Shown here: piece after piece, positions 16,658 to 24,910 of the stretch
How positions within the stretch are numbered: the stretch's first letter is position 1
Layout: each line of letters starts with the position of its first letter
Notes under the pieces: model-generated
Database searches by the model: none
Told to the model about the DNA's origin: nothing
Seen by the model: the letters and a program-made list of their open reading frames with translations, nothing else
Made by a program: the position numbers and the translations under genes
IMG/VR virus record: IMGVR_UViG_3300047470_000128
Span: 1-46,478 of that record
DNA from: a virus
DNA length: 46,478 nucleotides
Reading direction: 5' to 3' (one strand)

Positions 16658-17274
16658 CGGATCACCTCGACCGAAGCGTCACCGGTGGCGATCATGGGGG
16701 CGCCCTGCGTGGTCACAGTGTCGTTTTTCATGAGTTGATCCGCCGATGTGACACCTTTGCCGATCATCGAGCTGACGATCCGCACCTGCTGAAGCTCGGC
16801 GATGAACACCAGGCCGTCCTCATTCTCAGGCCGCGTGCGCTCATCCAGACGGATCAGCATCATGTCGCGCATGATTTCCTTTCCGGTGTCCAGGTCGAAC
16901 TTCGCTCGGGCTTCCAGAATGGCGGTCAGCGATGCCCAGGCCGTGGAGGCCCTGGTCTCTTCGCTGCCTGACAACAAATAGGCAGAGACGGCGCTGATCG
17001 CTGCGCCGCCGATGCCACCAACCGCAGTAGCAACCGCGCCGACGCCCATCATTCCAAGGTCACTCAGGTCCAGGCCGAGAGGGGTGTTTGAGACGGCCCC
17101 CGTCAACAGGTAGCGGTTCGGCAGGAGGATCGCGTGGTCGTTCATGTTGGCGCCGAACTCGACCGGAAACTGCGTGAGGTACACCGATTTGCTGGTGACC
17201 CCTTCAAGCTTGGCGTCAAACTCCAGCGGCCCTATCTTCGGCAACGTTTTGGTAAAGATGCTCATCAGGGTCAT
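16654..17274 (-). CDS. Dit-like distal tail/baseplate protein
   Basis: 206 aa. The N-terminal domain carries FDAKLEGVTSKSVYLTQFPVEFG; a glycine/alanine-rich segment (about 72-95, MMGVGAVATAVGGIGGAA) could be a buried or lipid-contacting helix; the C-terminal part has a beta fold (ERTRPENEDGLVFIAELQQV). It fits the Dit-like N-terminal family that follows the tape measure. Start overlaps the tape-measure stop (ATGA). Confidence 0.65.
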   Translation of the reverse strand: MTLMSIFTKTLPKIGPLEFDAKLEGVTSKSVYLTQFPVEFGANMNDHAILLPNRYLLTGAVSNTPLGLDLSDLGMMGVGAVATAVGGIGGAAISAVSAYLLSGSEETRASTAWASLTAILEARAKFDLDTGKEIMRDMMLIRLDERTRPENEDGLVFIAELQQVRIVSSMIGKGVTSADQLMKNDTVTTQGAPMIATGDASVEVIR

Positions 17275-19070
17275 TTTTCAGGGCTCCTGAAGTCCTGCAT
17301 CGTTTGCTCGGTGAGGTTGCTCAGCTGCTCGGTGTACAGCTGCTTGACCTTCTCGGTGTCGGCACCGTGGATGTGGAATTGGCGGTTGTCGGTGTAGGCC
17401 GGCTGGGCAGCTGGTGCCGCCTGGCTCGGCGGTGGCGCGATCGATGCCTGGTTGGGCGGCTGTACGACTGCGTTAACCGAGTATTCGGGAGGAGGCTTTC
17501 GGTAGGACTCAAGCCATGTTTTCGCCTGATCCAACATGCTTTCTTGTGGCCTTCCAGACTGCTTCAGTTCTTTCTGGACCCTGGCCCAGACAACGGGGTC
17601 GCTTAGATCAACAGCCGGCGCACTGGATGCCTGAGCGTCTTTAGGGGCTGAGCGACCGTAGGTGTCAGCCATTTCACCGCGACGCTCAGCTTCACCTTCG
17701 TGATCCGCAGGCCGCTCGTAGTATTTCGATACGACTCCCGCCGCCTCGGAAGGGGTAGCGGCCACACGGAGCTTGTCGCCGGCCGCCTTCTCTTTGCCGC
17801 GAGTGAGTTCGTGATTGATAAACTCAAGCTGCTCCACGCCCGAGGCCTGGCGGATGTCCTTGCCGGAGAACTTGGCGAAGTCCGCCTGACGATCTGGATG
17901 CCACTGCGCCAATCCGTAAGCCTGGCCGCTATCACCCTCAACGTCATGCTTGAAGCCGCTTTCCTGCTCAATGTTGGCGGTGATGCCCATCGCCTGCTCT
18001 TCCGTCCACCCCTTGGACCTGAAGAAATCAATGGTCGCGCCCGCCGCCTCGGTGCCACCTTTTTTTAGCTTGTTGTTCAGCAGATCCGCGTCTTCGCCCT
18101 CGTTCAGCTTGCTTGAATAGAAGAGTGCCGCCGCAGTGCCGCCGGCAACTGCCAGCAAGGAAGCGCCACCCGCGGCCGCCGCAGCACCGCCAGCCGCTCC
18201 AGCGCCACCCAGACCGATAAGCGCGCGTAGCGCCGCCAATCCCTTGAGCGCAGCGCCACCACCCATCAGCGCCATGGCGATCGATACCAGCTCAATGTTG
18301 TCGGCCAGGCCGCCAAAGAACTCCTTCAGCCCCGAGTCGACCAGGTCCTTGTTGTCGCGGTAGAAGGCGACGAAGTCCTCGGCCATGTCGGCAAACGCCG
18401 GGGCCAGCTCGCCGGCGATGGTGTTGCCGATGTCGGTGAATACCAGGTCCAGCTCACTGCTCACCTTGGTCAGGCGGGCCGAGTCCTCGATTTGCTTCTG
18501 GGTCATCACGGCAAGCTTCCCGCGTGAATCCAGCTGTTTTTCGACCTCGTCACGGCCGCGCATCAACAGGCGCACGGTTGAGTTATCCAAGCCCAGGGCC
18601 TGACCAGCCAGGCGCTGATTGAGCTCGCTCATGTGCTCGAACTCGCCGGCAATGTTGGCCATTGCCTCGGCCGTGTCCTGCGCGCCGATGATGGCGTCGG
18701 GATTGAGCCCAAGCTTTGCCACGTCACCAAACCATCCAGTGTTCCCGGTGATTGGCGAGGCCATCAGGTCTTGCATCTTTTGCATGGCTGCAAAGGCGTC
18801 CGAGGCGCTACCGCCTTGAGCCGTGAGCGCCTGACCAAGCGCCTGCACGTTCTGCGTGCTGAGCCCGGTCAGCTTGTTGAAATTGTTCAGCTCGGTACCG
18901 GCGTTTTTGAAGTCGCCGACCACCTTGTCGATGGCCAGCTTGCTCGCCAGCACGGCGCCGAGCTGCAGGGCTGATTTGGTCAGGCCGCCGAACGCCGTCT
19001 CGCCCGCTTGGAACGACTTTTCGTCGACCTTGAGGCCGAGCGCGATGAGAAACGATTCCAAGACCTTCAC
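17271..19070 (-). CDS. tape measure protein with embedded tail lysozyme
   Basis: 599 aa. The N-terminal ~260 residues are helical tape-measure type; a hydrophobic Gly/Ala-rich region spans about 262-318. Residues about 343-472 form a phage tail lysozyme domain (ATIDFFRSKGWTEEQAMGIT, then Glu368 and Glu370 in NIEQESGF, and GLAQWHPDRQ). The C-terminal 100 residues are Pro-rich. A tape of this size predicts a short tail of roughly 90 nm by the usual 1.5 angstrom per residue rule. The lysozyme would open peptidoglycan during injection. Confidence 0.9.
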   Translation of the reverse strand: MKVLESFLIALGLKVDEKSFQAGETAFGGLTKSALQLGAVLASKLAIDKVVGDFKNAGTELNNFNKLTGLSTQNVQALGQALTAQGGSASDAFAAMQKMQDLMASPITGNTGWFGDVAKLGLNPDAIIGAQDTAEAMANIAGEFEHMSELNQRLAGQALGLDNSTVRLLMRGRDEVEKQLDSRGKLAVMTQKQIEDSARLTKVSSELDLVFTDIGNTIAGELAPAFADMAEDFVAFYRDNKDLVDSGLKEFFGGLADNIELVSIAMALMGGGAALKGLAALRALIGLGGAGAAGGAAAAAGGASLLAVAGGTAAALFYSSKLNEGEDADLLNNKLKKGGTEAAGATIDFFRSKGWTEEQAMGITANIEQESGFKHDVEGDSGQAYGLAQWHPDRQADFAKFSGKDIRQASGVEQLEFINHELTRGKEKAAGDKLRVAATPSEAAGVVSKYYERPADHEGEAERRGEMADTYGRSAPKDAQASSAPAVDLSDPVVWARVQKELKQSGRPQESMLDQAKTWLESYRKPPPEYSVNAVVQPPNQASIAPPPSQAAPAAQPAYTDNRQFHIHGADTEKVKQLYTEQLSNLTEQTMQDFRSPEK

Positions 19071-19086
19071 GGCCGGCTCCTTGAAA

Positions 19087-19113
19087 ATAAAAAAGCCCCG
19101 CGAGTGCAGGGCT
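19087..19113 (-). terminator. intrinsic terminator between tail chaperone and tape measure
   Basis: On the - strand AGCCCTGC pairs with GCGGGGCT (one G-U) over a 4-nt loop, followed by UUUUUUAUUUU. The upstream arm overlaps the stop codon of the frameshifted chaperone (19112-19114), so ribosomes finishing the long product would sit on the hairpin. This could lower tape measure expression relative to tube and sheath. Confidence 0.75.
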
Positions 19114-19321
19114 AGTTTTGGCGATTGGCTTCGGCCAGATGGCGGGCGTAGATCATTTCATCCATGACCAGATTCGCCCGCTTGACCCAGCCGAGCGAAT
19201 AGGTGCCGTCCTGCAGGTCTTTGTAGGTGCATAGCGGCGGACACAGGCCGGGGATTCCGGTGCATGGTCGCCACAGCTCCCAGTCGACCGCCGGGTTTAA
19301 CCGGGCTCCTGACTCGAACCC
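19112..19321 (-). CDS. -1 frameshift extension of the tail assembly chaperone
   Basis: A frame without its own plausible start overlaps the 3' end of the chaperone gene and continues past its stop for about 60 codons (after the likely shift: FESGARLNPAVDWELWRPC, later ARHLAEANRQN), ending at TAG 19112-19114. It lies in the -1 frame relative to the chaperone. This is the layout of lambda G/GT and P2 E/E'. The likeliest slip point is GGGTTCG (19315-19321, read as G GGT TCG), although upstream UUU runs in the overlap cannot be excluded. Confidence 0.7.
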   Translation of the reverse strand, partial: GFESGARLNPAVDWELWRPCTGIPGLCPPLCTYKDLQDGTYSLGWVKRANLVMDEMIYARHLAEANRQN

Positions 19322-19743
19322 ACCACCTCGGCTGAATCGGTAGATTTCTGGAAGAGGGTCAGGAGACCGGTAAAATCCTCGAAGACGTTACCAAGAGCCA
19401 TCACGACCAGCGTGAAGTAGGTCTTAAGTCGGCCCGAGAAGTCTTCCATGGTCACTGGAGTGGTAGAGCCTTCCTTGAACAGCTTGCCCAGCATGGAGTC
19501 GCAGACGAAGTTGAAGTCGTCCTCGGGCATGCGGGCGAGCATGGTACCCACGATGCCACCGGCCACCATGAAGGACGACGCAGCGCCAACCTCGGCCAGG
19601 GCCAGGCCGCGAATCATCGGATCGACGCCGTACTTGCCCAGCCGAAACAGCACCGCGCGCTGCTTCTCGGCGCTGGGCATGGCGAAGCGGTAGGTCACGC
19701 CGTCATGCTCGATTGAGCGGATGTAGGCTTCAGCCTGACTCAT
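19297..19743 (-). CDS. tail assembly chaperone, short form
   Basis: 148 aa from ATG 19743. It is a soluble, mixed alpha/beta protein located between the tail tube gene and the tape measure, the fixed position of tail chaperones that coat the tape measure before tube polymerisation. Its start overlaps the tube stop by 4 bp. A -1 shift near the 3' end gives a longer form. Confidence 0.8.
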   Translation of the reverse strand: MSQAEAYIRSIEHDGVTYRFAMPSAEKQRAVLFRLGKYGVDPMIRGLALAEVGAASSFMVAGGIVGTMLARMPEDDFNFVCDSMLGKLFKEGSTTPVTMEDFSGRLKTYFTLVVMALGNVFEDFTGLLTLFQKSTDSAEVVGSSQEPG

Positions 19744-20144
19744 ACGATCACGCCTTTATTAAATTCCATCACGAAGGTTGCGTCATTCATGCCGGGACCA
19801 CCGCGCGCCATCGACTTGCCGCGAGTGATAACGCCCTCGGAGAACACGCCTCCCTCAAGGCCGGCGATAGAGGCATAGGAGCCGGAGATCTCAGCCTTCG
19901 CCGTGACCTGCGCTTGCATTGCCAATGCCTGCGGACTGCCTGGCATAAAGTTGACGGTCAGGCGCAGGCCAGGATTCTTGCGGTGGAATCGCACGGCGTT
20001 CCCGCCCAGACCTCGACTCAGGTTCGCCGCATCATCGATGTATTCGAGCGTGAATGGTGGATCAGTGCGGCCCCAGTCATCCAGCACGCCGACGCCGGTG
20101 ATGACCACGATGGTGTTTTCTACAGAAAGATCGGAAAGTGACAT
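19740..20144 (-). CDS. tail tube protein (DUF3277/KPP10-like)
   Basis: 134 aa, beta-rich. The start (MSLSDLSVENTIVVITGVGVLDDWG) and the RLTVNFMPGSPQAL stretch resemble the DUF3277 structural protein described for Pseudomonas phage KPP10. It directly follows the sheath gene (13 bp), the usual sheath-tube order. Confidence 0.78.
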   Translation of the reverse strand: MSLSDLSVENTIVVITGVGVLDDWGRTDPPFTLEYIDDAANLSRGLGGNAVRFHRKNPGLRLTVNFMPGSPQALAMQAQVTAKAEISGSYASIAGLEGGVFSEGVITRGKSMARGGPGMNDATFVMEFNKGVIV

Positions 20145-20157
20145 TGGTCAGCGCCCC

Positions 20158-21288
20158 TTATTCAACGTTGGCCGTCAGGTCGACGGCATGGATAGCGCCA
20201 GCACGGAAGATTCGCATCCGGATCGGAGCAGAGTCGCGTTCAGCTCGCTCAGCATCCGAGATCAGCAGGATTTCCTCTGCCTTGGTCAGCATCTCGTAAC
20301 CGCGGCTCAGCTTTTCCTCGCCGGTCTCATCGTCGGTGATCAGGCGCGCGCCCAGGTAACCGTTGTCGATGAACTTCTCGCCCGTCTGTGCACCAGCATT
20401 GATCAGGACCTGCTGACCCGATGGGGTCTGGCGAAGCTTGGTCGGAACCTTGATCAGCGCGTTGTACAAGGACACCCGCTCGAAGTTGACGAAAGCGTCC
20501 AAGTTGAAGACGTCGTCGATGAATTCGCCGTAGGACGACGTAGTCTTCGAGTTGATGATTCGACCCATGTCCTTCTCGCCGCCGGTCTCGACCACGGTGT
20601 AGAAGATGGCGCCCTTCGCTTTCATGGCGCCATATGCGGTAGGGGTAAGGCTTTCGGCGTCGATGCCCGGCAGCTTCTTGAATTCACCAGTAATGGTCGA
20701 GTTCGCGGAATTGAAATTGACGCGACTGAACACGGCAGCCAACTCAAAGCCGGCATAGAGTTCGGTTGCATGACTTACAACGAACATGCGACGCGAGCCT
20801 TGGGTGAAGGCCTTGCTAACAATATCGGTGGTGATCGCTGGATCGCGCACGCCCGCCTGATTGGTGGTAAAGGCGAAGAACTTATTCGCGGCATCACCAG
20901 CAGCACCCAGAGCCAGCACTACCGCATCATCACTGCGAATAGAGGTCTCGAACTCGTACCAGTAGAACCAGATGCCCTTGCTGATTGCGTCATTCAGTGA
21001 CTGGATCGGGGAGTGCTCCTCGATGCGTAAGTAGATACGCAGGGTCTTGGGCTTCGGTACTGCGGAGAACCACGCCAGCGCCGCAGCGTATGGGTCGGAG
21101 GCGATGTTAAAGTGGGCCGCCACTTGTGTCGGCGAACCGTAATCGCGATACGAGCCCTCGGCAAATGTCGCGTCGCTCGACGAGTCGAAGTCAGCAAAGA
21201 CCATGCCCGCGCCAAAGTTGGAAGTTCCAAGCCCGGCAGAGTTGATCAGGACGTTGATGTTGATGATTTCTTCAGCCGGATAAGCCAT
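20158..21288 (-). CDS. tail sheath protein (DUF3383)
   Basis: 376 aa contractile sheath subunit. Family-typical stretches include the N-terminal INVLINSAGLGTSNFGAGMVF, KTLRIYLRIEEHSP (about 81-94), and the C-terminal ADLT-type ending (HAVDLTANVE). It is short compared with T4-type sheaths, a compact form. The presence of a sheath establishes the myovirus morphology. Confidence 0.88.
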   Translation of the reverse strand: MAYPAEEIININVLINSAGLGTSNFGAGMVFADFDSSSDATFAEGSYRDYGSPTQVAAHFNIASDPYAAALAWFSAVPKPKTLRIYLRIEEHSPIQSLNDAISKGIWFYWYEFETSIRSDDAVVLALGAAGDAANKFFAFTTNQAGVRDPAITTDIVSKAFTQGSRRMFVVSHATELYAGFELAAVFSRVNFNSANSTITGEFKKLPGIDAESLTPTAYGAMKAKGAIFYTVVETGGEKDMGRIINSKTTSSYGEFIDDVFNLDAFVNFERVSLYNALIKVPTKLRQTPSGQQVLINAGAQTGEKFIDNGYLGARLITDDETGEEKLSRGYEMLTKAEEILLISDAERAERDSAPIRMRIFRAGAIHAVDLTANVE

Positions 21289-21829
21289 TTACTTCCCCTT
21301 GCGCAATGGCGCCAGATTGTTCGGTTTGCACGGAGAACCCCGCGCGATAGATCCGCTGGATGCGGTCTTCAGCGATCGATTCGCCGTAGAGGTACAGAGT
21401 GAGCTGGGCGCGCTCTTCCATGGCGGCCTGGTAGAGCCCGGTCAGGTTGTTGATCGGTGATACGCGGGACCAGCCCAGCTTTGCGGTTCGCAGGAGGGCC
21501 TTTATCGGCTCGCGCTTATTCGCCTCGCAGATCGCTGCGGCGTAACCCATCGCGCCAGAGCGGTAGAAGTTGATGCTGAATCCCAGGGTGTACTGGGTGG
21601 CGACCTTGGCGATGATGTCCTTGTATTGCGGGTCATCCTCGGCAACGACGCTGCGCTGCGAGTTGAGCGCCTGACCGAACTGTTCGGGGTTTTGCAGGCG
21701 CACCGCGCAGTAGCTGCCGGCTGGGGCGCCTACACCAGGGTCCCCGATGATCACCTTGTTGGCCGGCAACCCGGTCGCCGCGACTACAATCCGGCACACC
21801 GCCTTGGATAGCGCTTTTTCGTCAAGCAT
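21272..21829 (-). CDS. neck/tail terminator protein (gp12-like)
   Basis: 185 aa from ATG 21829 (MLDEKALSKAVCRIV...). An in-frame extension to 21964 would only read the upstream gene out of frame. An 8-bp overlap with the upstream neck gene and a 17-bp overlap with the sheath gene show tight coupling. The sequence, including GAPAGSYCAVRL and a late LTLYLYGESIAEDRIQRI stretch, fits the phage neck terminator family that caps the tube. Confidence 0.65.
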   Translation of the reverse strand: MLDEKALSKAVCRIVVAATGLPANKVIIGDPGVGAPAGSYCAVRLQNPEQFGQALNSQRSVVAEDDPQYKDIIAKVATQYTLGFSINFYRSGAMGYAAAICEANKREPIKALLRTAKLGWSRVSPINNLTGLYQAAMEERAQLTLYLYGESIAEDRIQRIYRAGFSVQTEQSGAIAQGEVNGLSG

Positions 21830-22244
21830 CGGTATGCGCCTCCAGACTGGCGATCTCAGCCGGGTCCAGCTTGGCCACCACCGCTCGGCAGAAGTTGTGC
21901 CAAGGCCTGAAGTCGCGGTTGACAGCCTTCCACCAAGTAGCTGGCTTATCGGGCGTCTCCGCAAACACCAGGATGTCGGACAGCTTGCCGTCGGTTGACA
22001 GTTCGATCCCTTTGCCGTCGTTGCGATGGATCACCCGGAAGTCATCCACCCGCTCGGCGCCAATCTGCAAGAACTGGATCTCCTTGTCTCCGACCGGCTG
22101 CACGTTGGCGTCGAAGGTGTCGGTGTAACTCAGCATTAGGGACGGCTCGAAGTCGACGATGTCGCTGGTATAGCGATTCAGGACCACCCCCTTGTGCGTC
22201 ACGAAGGGGCCGCTGACGTGGCCGCGCATGTTCAAGCCCATCAC
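21822..22244 (-). CDS. neck/collar protein
   Basis: 140 aa, beta-rich (GPFVTHKGVVLNRYTSDIVDFEPS...). It lies between the gp10-like protein and the tail terminator, so it is probably a head-tail connector or collar component. I do not recognise the family with certainty. Confidence 0.6.
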   Translation of the reverse strand: MMGLNMRGHVSGPFVTHKGVVLNRYTSDIVDFEPSLMLSYTDTFDANVQPVGDKEIQFLQIGAERVDDFRVIHRNDGKGIELSTDGKLSDILVFAETPDKPATWWKAVNRDFRPWHNFCRAVVAKLDPAEIASLEAHTDA

Positions 22245-22738
22245 AAGCCCTCTTCGATTGGGTCGCCTGCCTCGGCGATGACGTAGCGAATGGATTGGCG
22301 GAAGGCGCCGGTATCGATCAGAGGGTTGTCGGAGCCCTTGGCAGCAATCGTCGATGCGGCGTTGGGCGGATCCTTCAGGTCGGTGATTTCCTGCTTGATG
22401 TGGCCCTCGGCGAGCTGCCCCATCTGCTCGAGCAGAATGCGCATGGTCATTTCACCGCTGAGCACCTTGGGAACCATCACCTCGGCCAGTCGCAGGTATT
22501 GCGGGGTGCCTTTCTCGATGGCCGGGCCCAGCACGGGGCGCGCGGGGATCTTGCCGTCAGCAGAGCCGAAGTTGTTGACCGCCGCGATAGTCGCCAGGGT
22601 CAGACCGTCTTCGTACGTGCCGGCGCCTTTCGGAACGCCGGCCAGGACGCGAGCATCACCTTCCAGTTTCTTGGCCAGATCCCTCATCGCCTGCTCGACC
22701 TGCTGCTTGCCGATCAAGCTCACGTCCGGCCTGATCAT
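22241..22738 (-). CDS. HK97 gp10-like head-tail connector
   Basis: 165 aa. IPARPVLGPAIEKG (about 64-77) and PLIDTGAFRQSIRYVI (about 139-154) are motifs seen in HK97-gp10-like and tail completion proteins. It overlaps both neighbours by 4 bp (ATGA), inside the neck module. Confidence 0.7.
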   Translation of the reverse strand: MIRPDVSLIGKQQVEQAMRDLAKKLEGDARVLAGVPKGAGTYEDGLTLATIAAVNNFGSADGKIPARPVLGPAIEKGTPQYLRLAEVMVPKVLSGEMTMRILLEQMGQLAEGHIKQEITDLKDPPNAASTIAAKGSDNPLIDTGAFRQSIRYVIAEAGDPIEEGL

Positions 22739-23169
22739 ACGCAGACCGCTCCCATGCCAGCCCGGTCCCGCAGGTGCAGGTACTCGACACCGTATGGGGT
22801 CAGGGCCAGAGCCGCCTCCCGCGTCGTCAGGCTGGCGTTCGCCGCCGGGATGGCGTAGGACACCGATTCATCACGTACGCCCTTACTGGCCACCGCGTAG
22901 GGTGTCGAGGCGCTGCCGTCTGCCATGGTGGCGTCGGTGGTCGCCGTGTTCCAGGTCAGGTAATGCGCCGCCAGGGCGAACCAACCGCGCTGCAGGAGCG
23001 AGTACGGCTTGTAGTCGCCCCATCGGCAAGCATCGAGCTCACCGCGTGCGATATACAGCGCCTTCGTGATCTTGGAATCAGACCAGGTGGCACTGTCGGA
23101 AAATTCTTCGTGGAACGCTCGGAAGTCAGCAATGATCGCCGGCGTCACTTCAATGGTCAGTTCAGCCAC
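22735..23169 (-). CDS. head-tail adaptor (DUF4054-like)
   Basis: 144 aa from GTG 23169, chosen because GGAGG lies 8 bases upstream; the ATG at 23202 would start inside a hairpin. The N-terminus (AELTIEVTPAIIADFRAFHEEFSD) and AALALTPYGVEYLHLRDR near the end fit DUF4054-type adaptors placed after the capsid gene. Confidence 0.72.
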   Translation of the reverse strand: MAELTIEVTPAIIADFRAFHEEFSDSATWSDSKITKALYIARGELDACRWGDYKPYSLLQRGWFALAAHYLTWNTATTDATMADGSASTPYAVASKGVRDESVSYAIPAANASLTTREAALALTPYGVEYLHLRDRAGMGAVCV

Positions 23170-23192
23170 GGTTGCAACCTCCAGAAAGCAAC

Positions 23193-23213
23193 AGCCCCGC
23201 ACTGGGCGGGGCT
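23193..23213 (-). terminator. GC-rich hairpin before the head-tail adaptor
   Basis: AGCCCCGC (23193-23200) and GCGGGGCT (23206-23213) form a perfect 8-bp stem with a 5-nt loop. The downstream U content on the - strand is poor (UGUUGCUUUC), so it may attenuate or stabilise mRNA ends rather than terminate fully. It lies just downstream of the capsid-module genes. Confidence 0.5.
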
Positions 23214-23220
23214 ATCGGTG

Positions 23221-23403
23221 TTACTTGGCTTTTGAATCAGGCTTTGCCGCCTGCTCGATCTTCAGCCATTTAGCCTTGACGAACAGGCTGTCTTTCAGCT
23301 CTTCAGCGGCCTTGTCGTCGAAGTCCTCGATCACTTCGCCTGGCTGGATCGTCAGATCCGCCAGTACCAGCGGGTGAACGCTGGAATTGGTCAGAGTTGC
23401 CAT
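23221..23403 (-). CDS. small protein after the capsid gene
   Basis: 60 aa (MATLTNSSVHPLVLADLTIQPGEVIEDF...), Lys-rich at the C-terminus. Small proteins of this shape are common between major capsid and adaptor genes; the role is unknown, and head-associated by position. Confidence 0.68.
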   Translation of the reverse strand: MATLTNSSVHPLVLADLTIQPGEVIEDFDDKAAEELKDSLFVKAKWLKIEQAAKPDSKAK

Positions 23404-23412
23404 GAAGCCTCC

Positions 23413-24390
23413 TTAGATACCGTCGACGTACAGGTGGGATGCCGGTACGCGCAGCTCGGTACCAGCGGTGCGAACCACGCCTGCTGCCTCGAACACCAGG
23501 CCGCCATGCGCAGGGATCGGCGCATTCAGGGTGTAAGGCATTGGGAGGTGGAACTTGGCGAACTGCGGATTCTTGGTGTAGATCATCATGCGGTTGCCGC
23601 CACCAGCACCGGCAGTGGCCGCCTGCAGGACTGGCTCGATGGTGATCTTCAGCACGCGCTCCAGGTAACTGACCAGGGTTTCCGAAGTGTTCGGAATCCG
23701 GAAGGTGGTCAGCAGGCCGTACTCGGTCAGCGGCAGCAGGATGTGCGTCGGGCGGAAAATCGAGTTGGTCTGGGTGCTGTAAACACGCAGGATCGCGTTG
23801 TTCAGCAAGGTCAGGATCTCGTTGGCCGCGGTCTCGCCGCCACCGGCCAGGATTGCCGCGATGGTCTTGTTTGCGCCGCCCAGCAGGGTGCCGGTCGCCA
23901 CGACTGGAACGCCTGGGTACTTCAGCAGGCCGCCAGTAGCCAGCGAAGGCCAGCGAGCATCACCCACCATGGCCACGCGATCCAACCATTGCTCGGTCAG
24001 GGTGCGGACAGCGATTGGCTTCTCGGCCAGGTAGTTGATGGCGCCGCCGAAGCCAGTGGCGTTCGCCATTTCCTGAGCCTTGCCCACTTCGATCTGGGTG
24101 TATTTGTAACCCAGGCCGCCCTGGATCACGTCCACGCCACCGACCTTGGCTGCGATCTCAGCCAGCGGGAAGTCATGGGACACATCGCCGATAGGGGCAG
24201 GCTCACCCTTGTAGTCGAGCACCTTGAACGCGATGGACTCGGTGTAATCCGGGGCCGAGGTGTCCACGTTCAGGATCGTCGGGTATTTGATATCCGGGTA
24301 CGGCTGGCGCAGAACTTCCTGTTCAACGTAGGTCAGTTGACCAATCAGGAAGCCCAGTTGCGCCTGGGGGGAAGCGTCGAAAGTTCGCAT
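23413..24390 (-). CDS. major capsid protein (DUF2184)
   Basis: 325 aa. RTFDASPQAQLGFLIGQLTYVE at the start, YTQIEVGKAQEMANATG (about 96-112) and the C-terminal LRVPASHLYVDGI fit the DUF2184 capsid family of myoviruses. It is preceded by decoration and protease genes, the standard head order. Confidence 0.88.
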   Translation of the reverse strand: MRTFDASPQAQLGFLIGQLTYVEQEVLRQPYPDIKYPTILNVDTSAPDYTESIAFKVLDYKGEPAPIGDVSHDFPLAEIAAKVGGVDVIQGGLGYKYTQIEVGKAQEMANATGFGGAINYLAEKPIAVRTLTEQWLDRVAMVGDARWPSLATGGLLKYPGVPVVATGTLLGGANKTIAAILAGGGETAANEILTLLNNAILRVYSTQTNSIFRPTHILLPLTEYGLLTTFRIPNTSETLVSYLERVLKITIEPVLQAATAGAGGGNRMMIYTKNPQFAKFHLPMPYTLNAPIPAHGGLVFEAAGVVRTAGTELRVPASHLYVDGI

Positions 24391-24400
24391 TGGTCAGTCC

Positions 24401-24910
24401 TTATGCGGCGAGAGTGGTGGTTGCGACAGCCTTGACCTGAACCAGTACCAGCTCGCCAGCGGCGGCGGCAGTCAGGAAGGTGCAGCCGACCAATTCATGG
24501 TTGCCAGCGGTGGCGGCGTTGGTGATCTCGCCGGTGGTTGGCAGGGCGTAGACCTTGGCGCCCTTGACGGCACCGGCCAGGGTCTTGACCCAGATGCGGC
24601 CATGCGAGAGCAGGCTGACTTCTTCGCCTGCGCGGTAGCCGCCGACAGAGTTTCCGCTGTCAGACACTTGGCCGGTCAGGTAGCTGCCGCTCACGCCGAC
24701 AGGCTTGCGCACCGAGATACCGAGGAAGAAGCCGGCACCGGCGGCAGGCAGCTTGCCCGAGCGGTCTGCGGTGTCAGAGACAACAACACGACCGAACGGA
24801 ATGGCGACCGAGGCAACGGCGGTAGTGACGTCCGCCATAGACAGGTCGTTGATCTGGCCTTCATAGGCCTTGCCGGCGTACTGGCCGAAGGTATCGATTG
24901 CAACGCCCAT
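24401..24910 (-). CDS. capsid decoration/cement protein (Gp24-like)
   Basis: 169 aa, beta-rich, Ala/Gly/Val-rich (FGRVVVSDTADRSGKLP, then GRIWVKTLAGAVKGAKVYAL). This pattern is typical of structural cement proteins encoded between the protease/scaffold and major capsid. The start overlaps the DUF2213 stop by one base. Confidence 0.75.
   Translation of the reverse strand: MGVAIDTFGQYAGKAYEGQINDLSMADVTTAVASVAIPFGRVVVSDTADRSGKLPAAGAGFFLGISVRKPVGVSGSYLTGQVSDSGNSVGGYRAGEEVSLLSHGRIWVKTLAGAVKGAKVYALPTTGEITNAATAGNHELVGCTFLTAAAAGELVLVQVKAVATTTLAA

Noticed and set aside
19903-21000. 365-codon plus-strand frame opposite the sheath gene
   Set aside because: Antisense shadow; the sheath on the other strand is clear.
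23374-24435. 353-codon plus-strand frame opposite the major capsid gene
   Set aside because: It is antisense to a strongly recognised capsid gene and has shadow-like composition.
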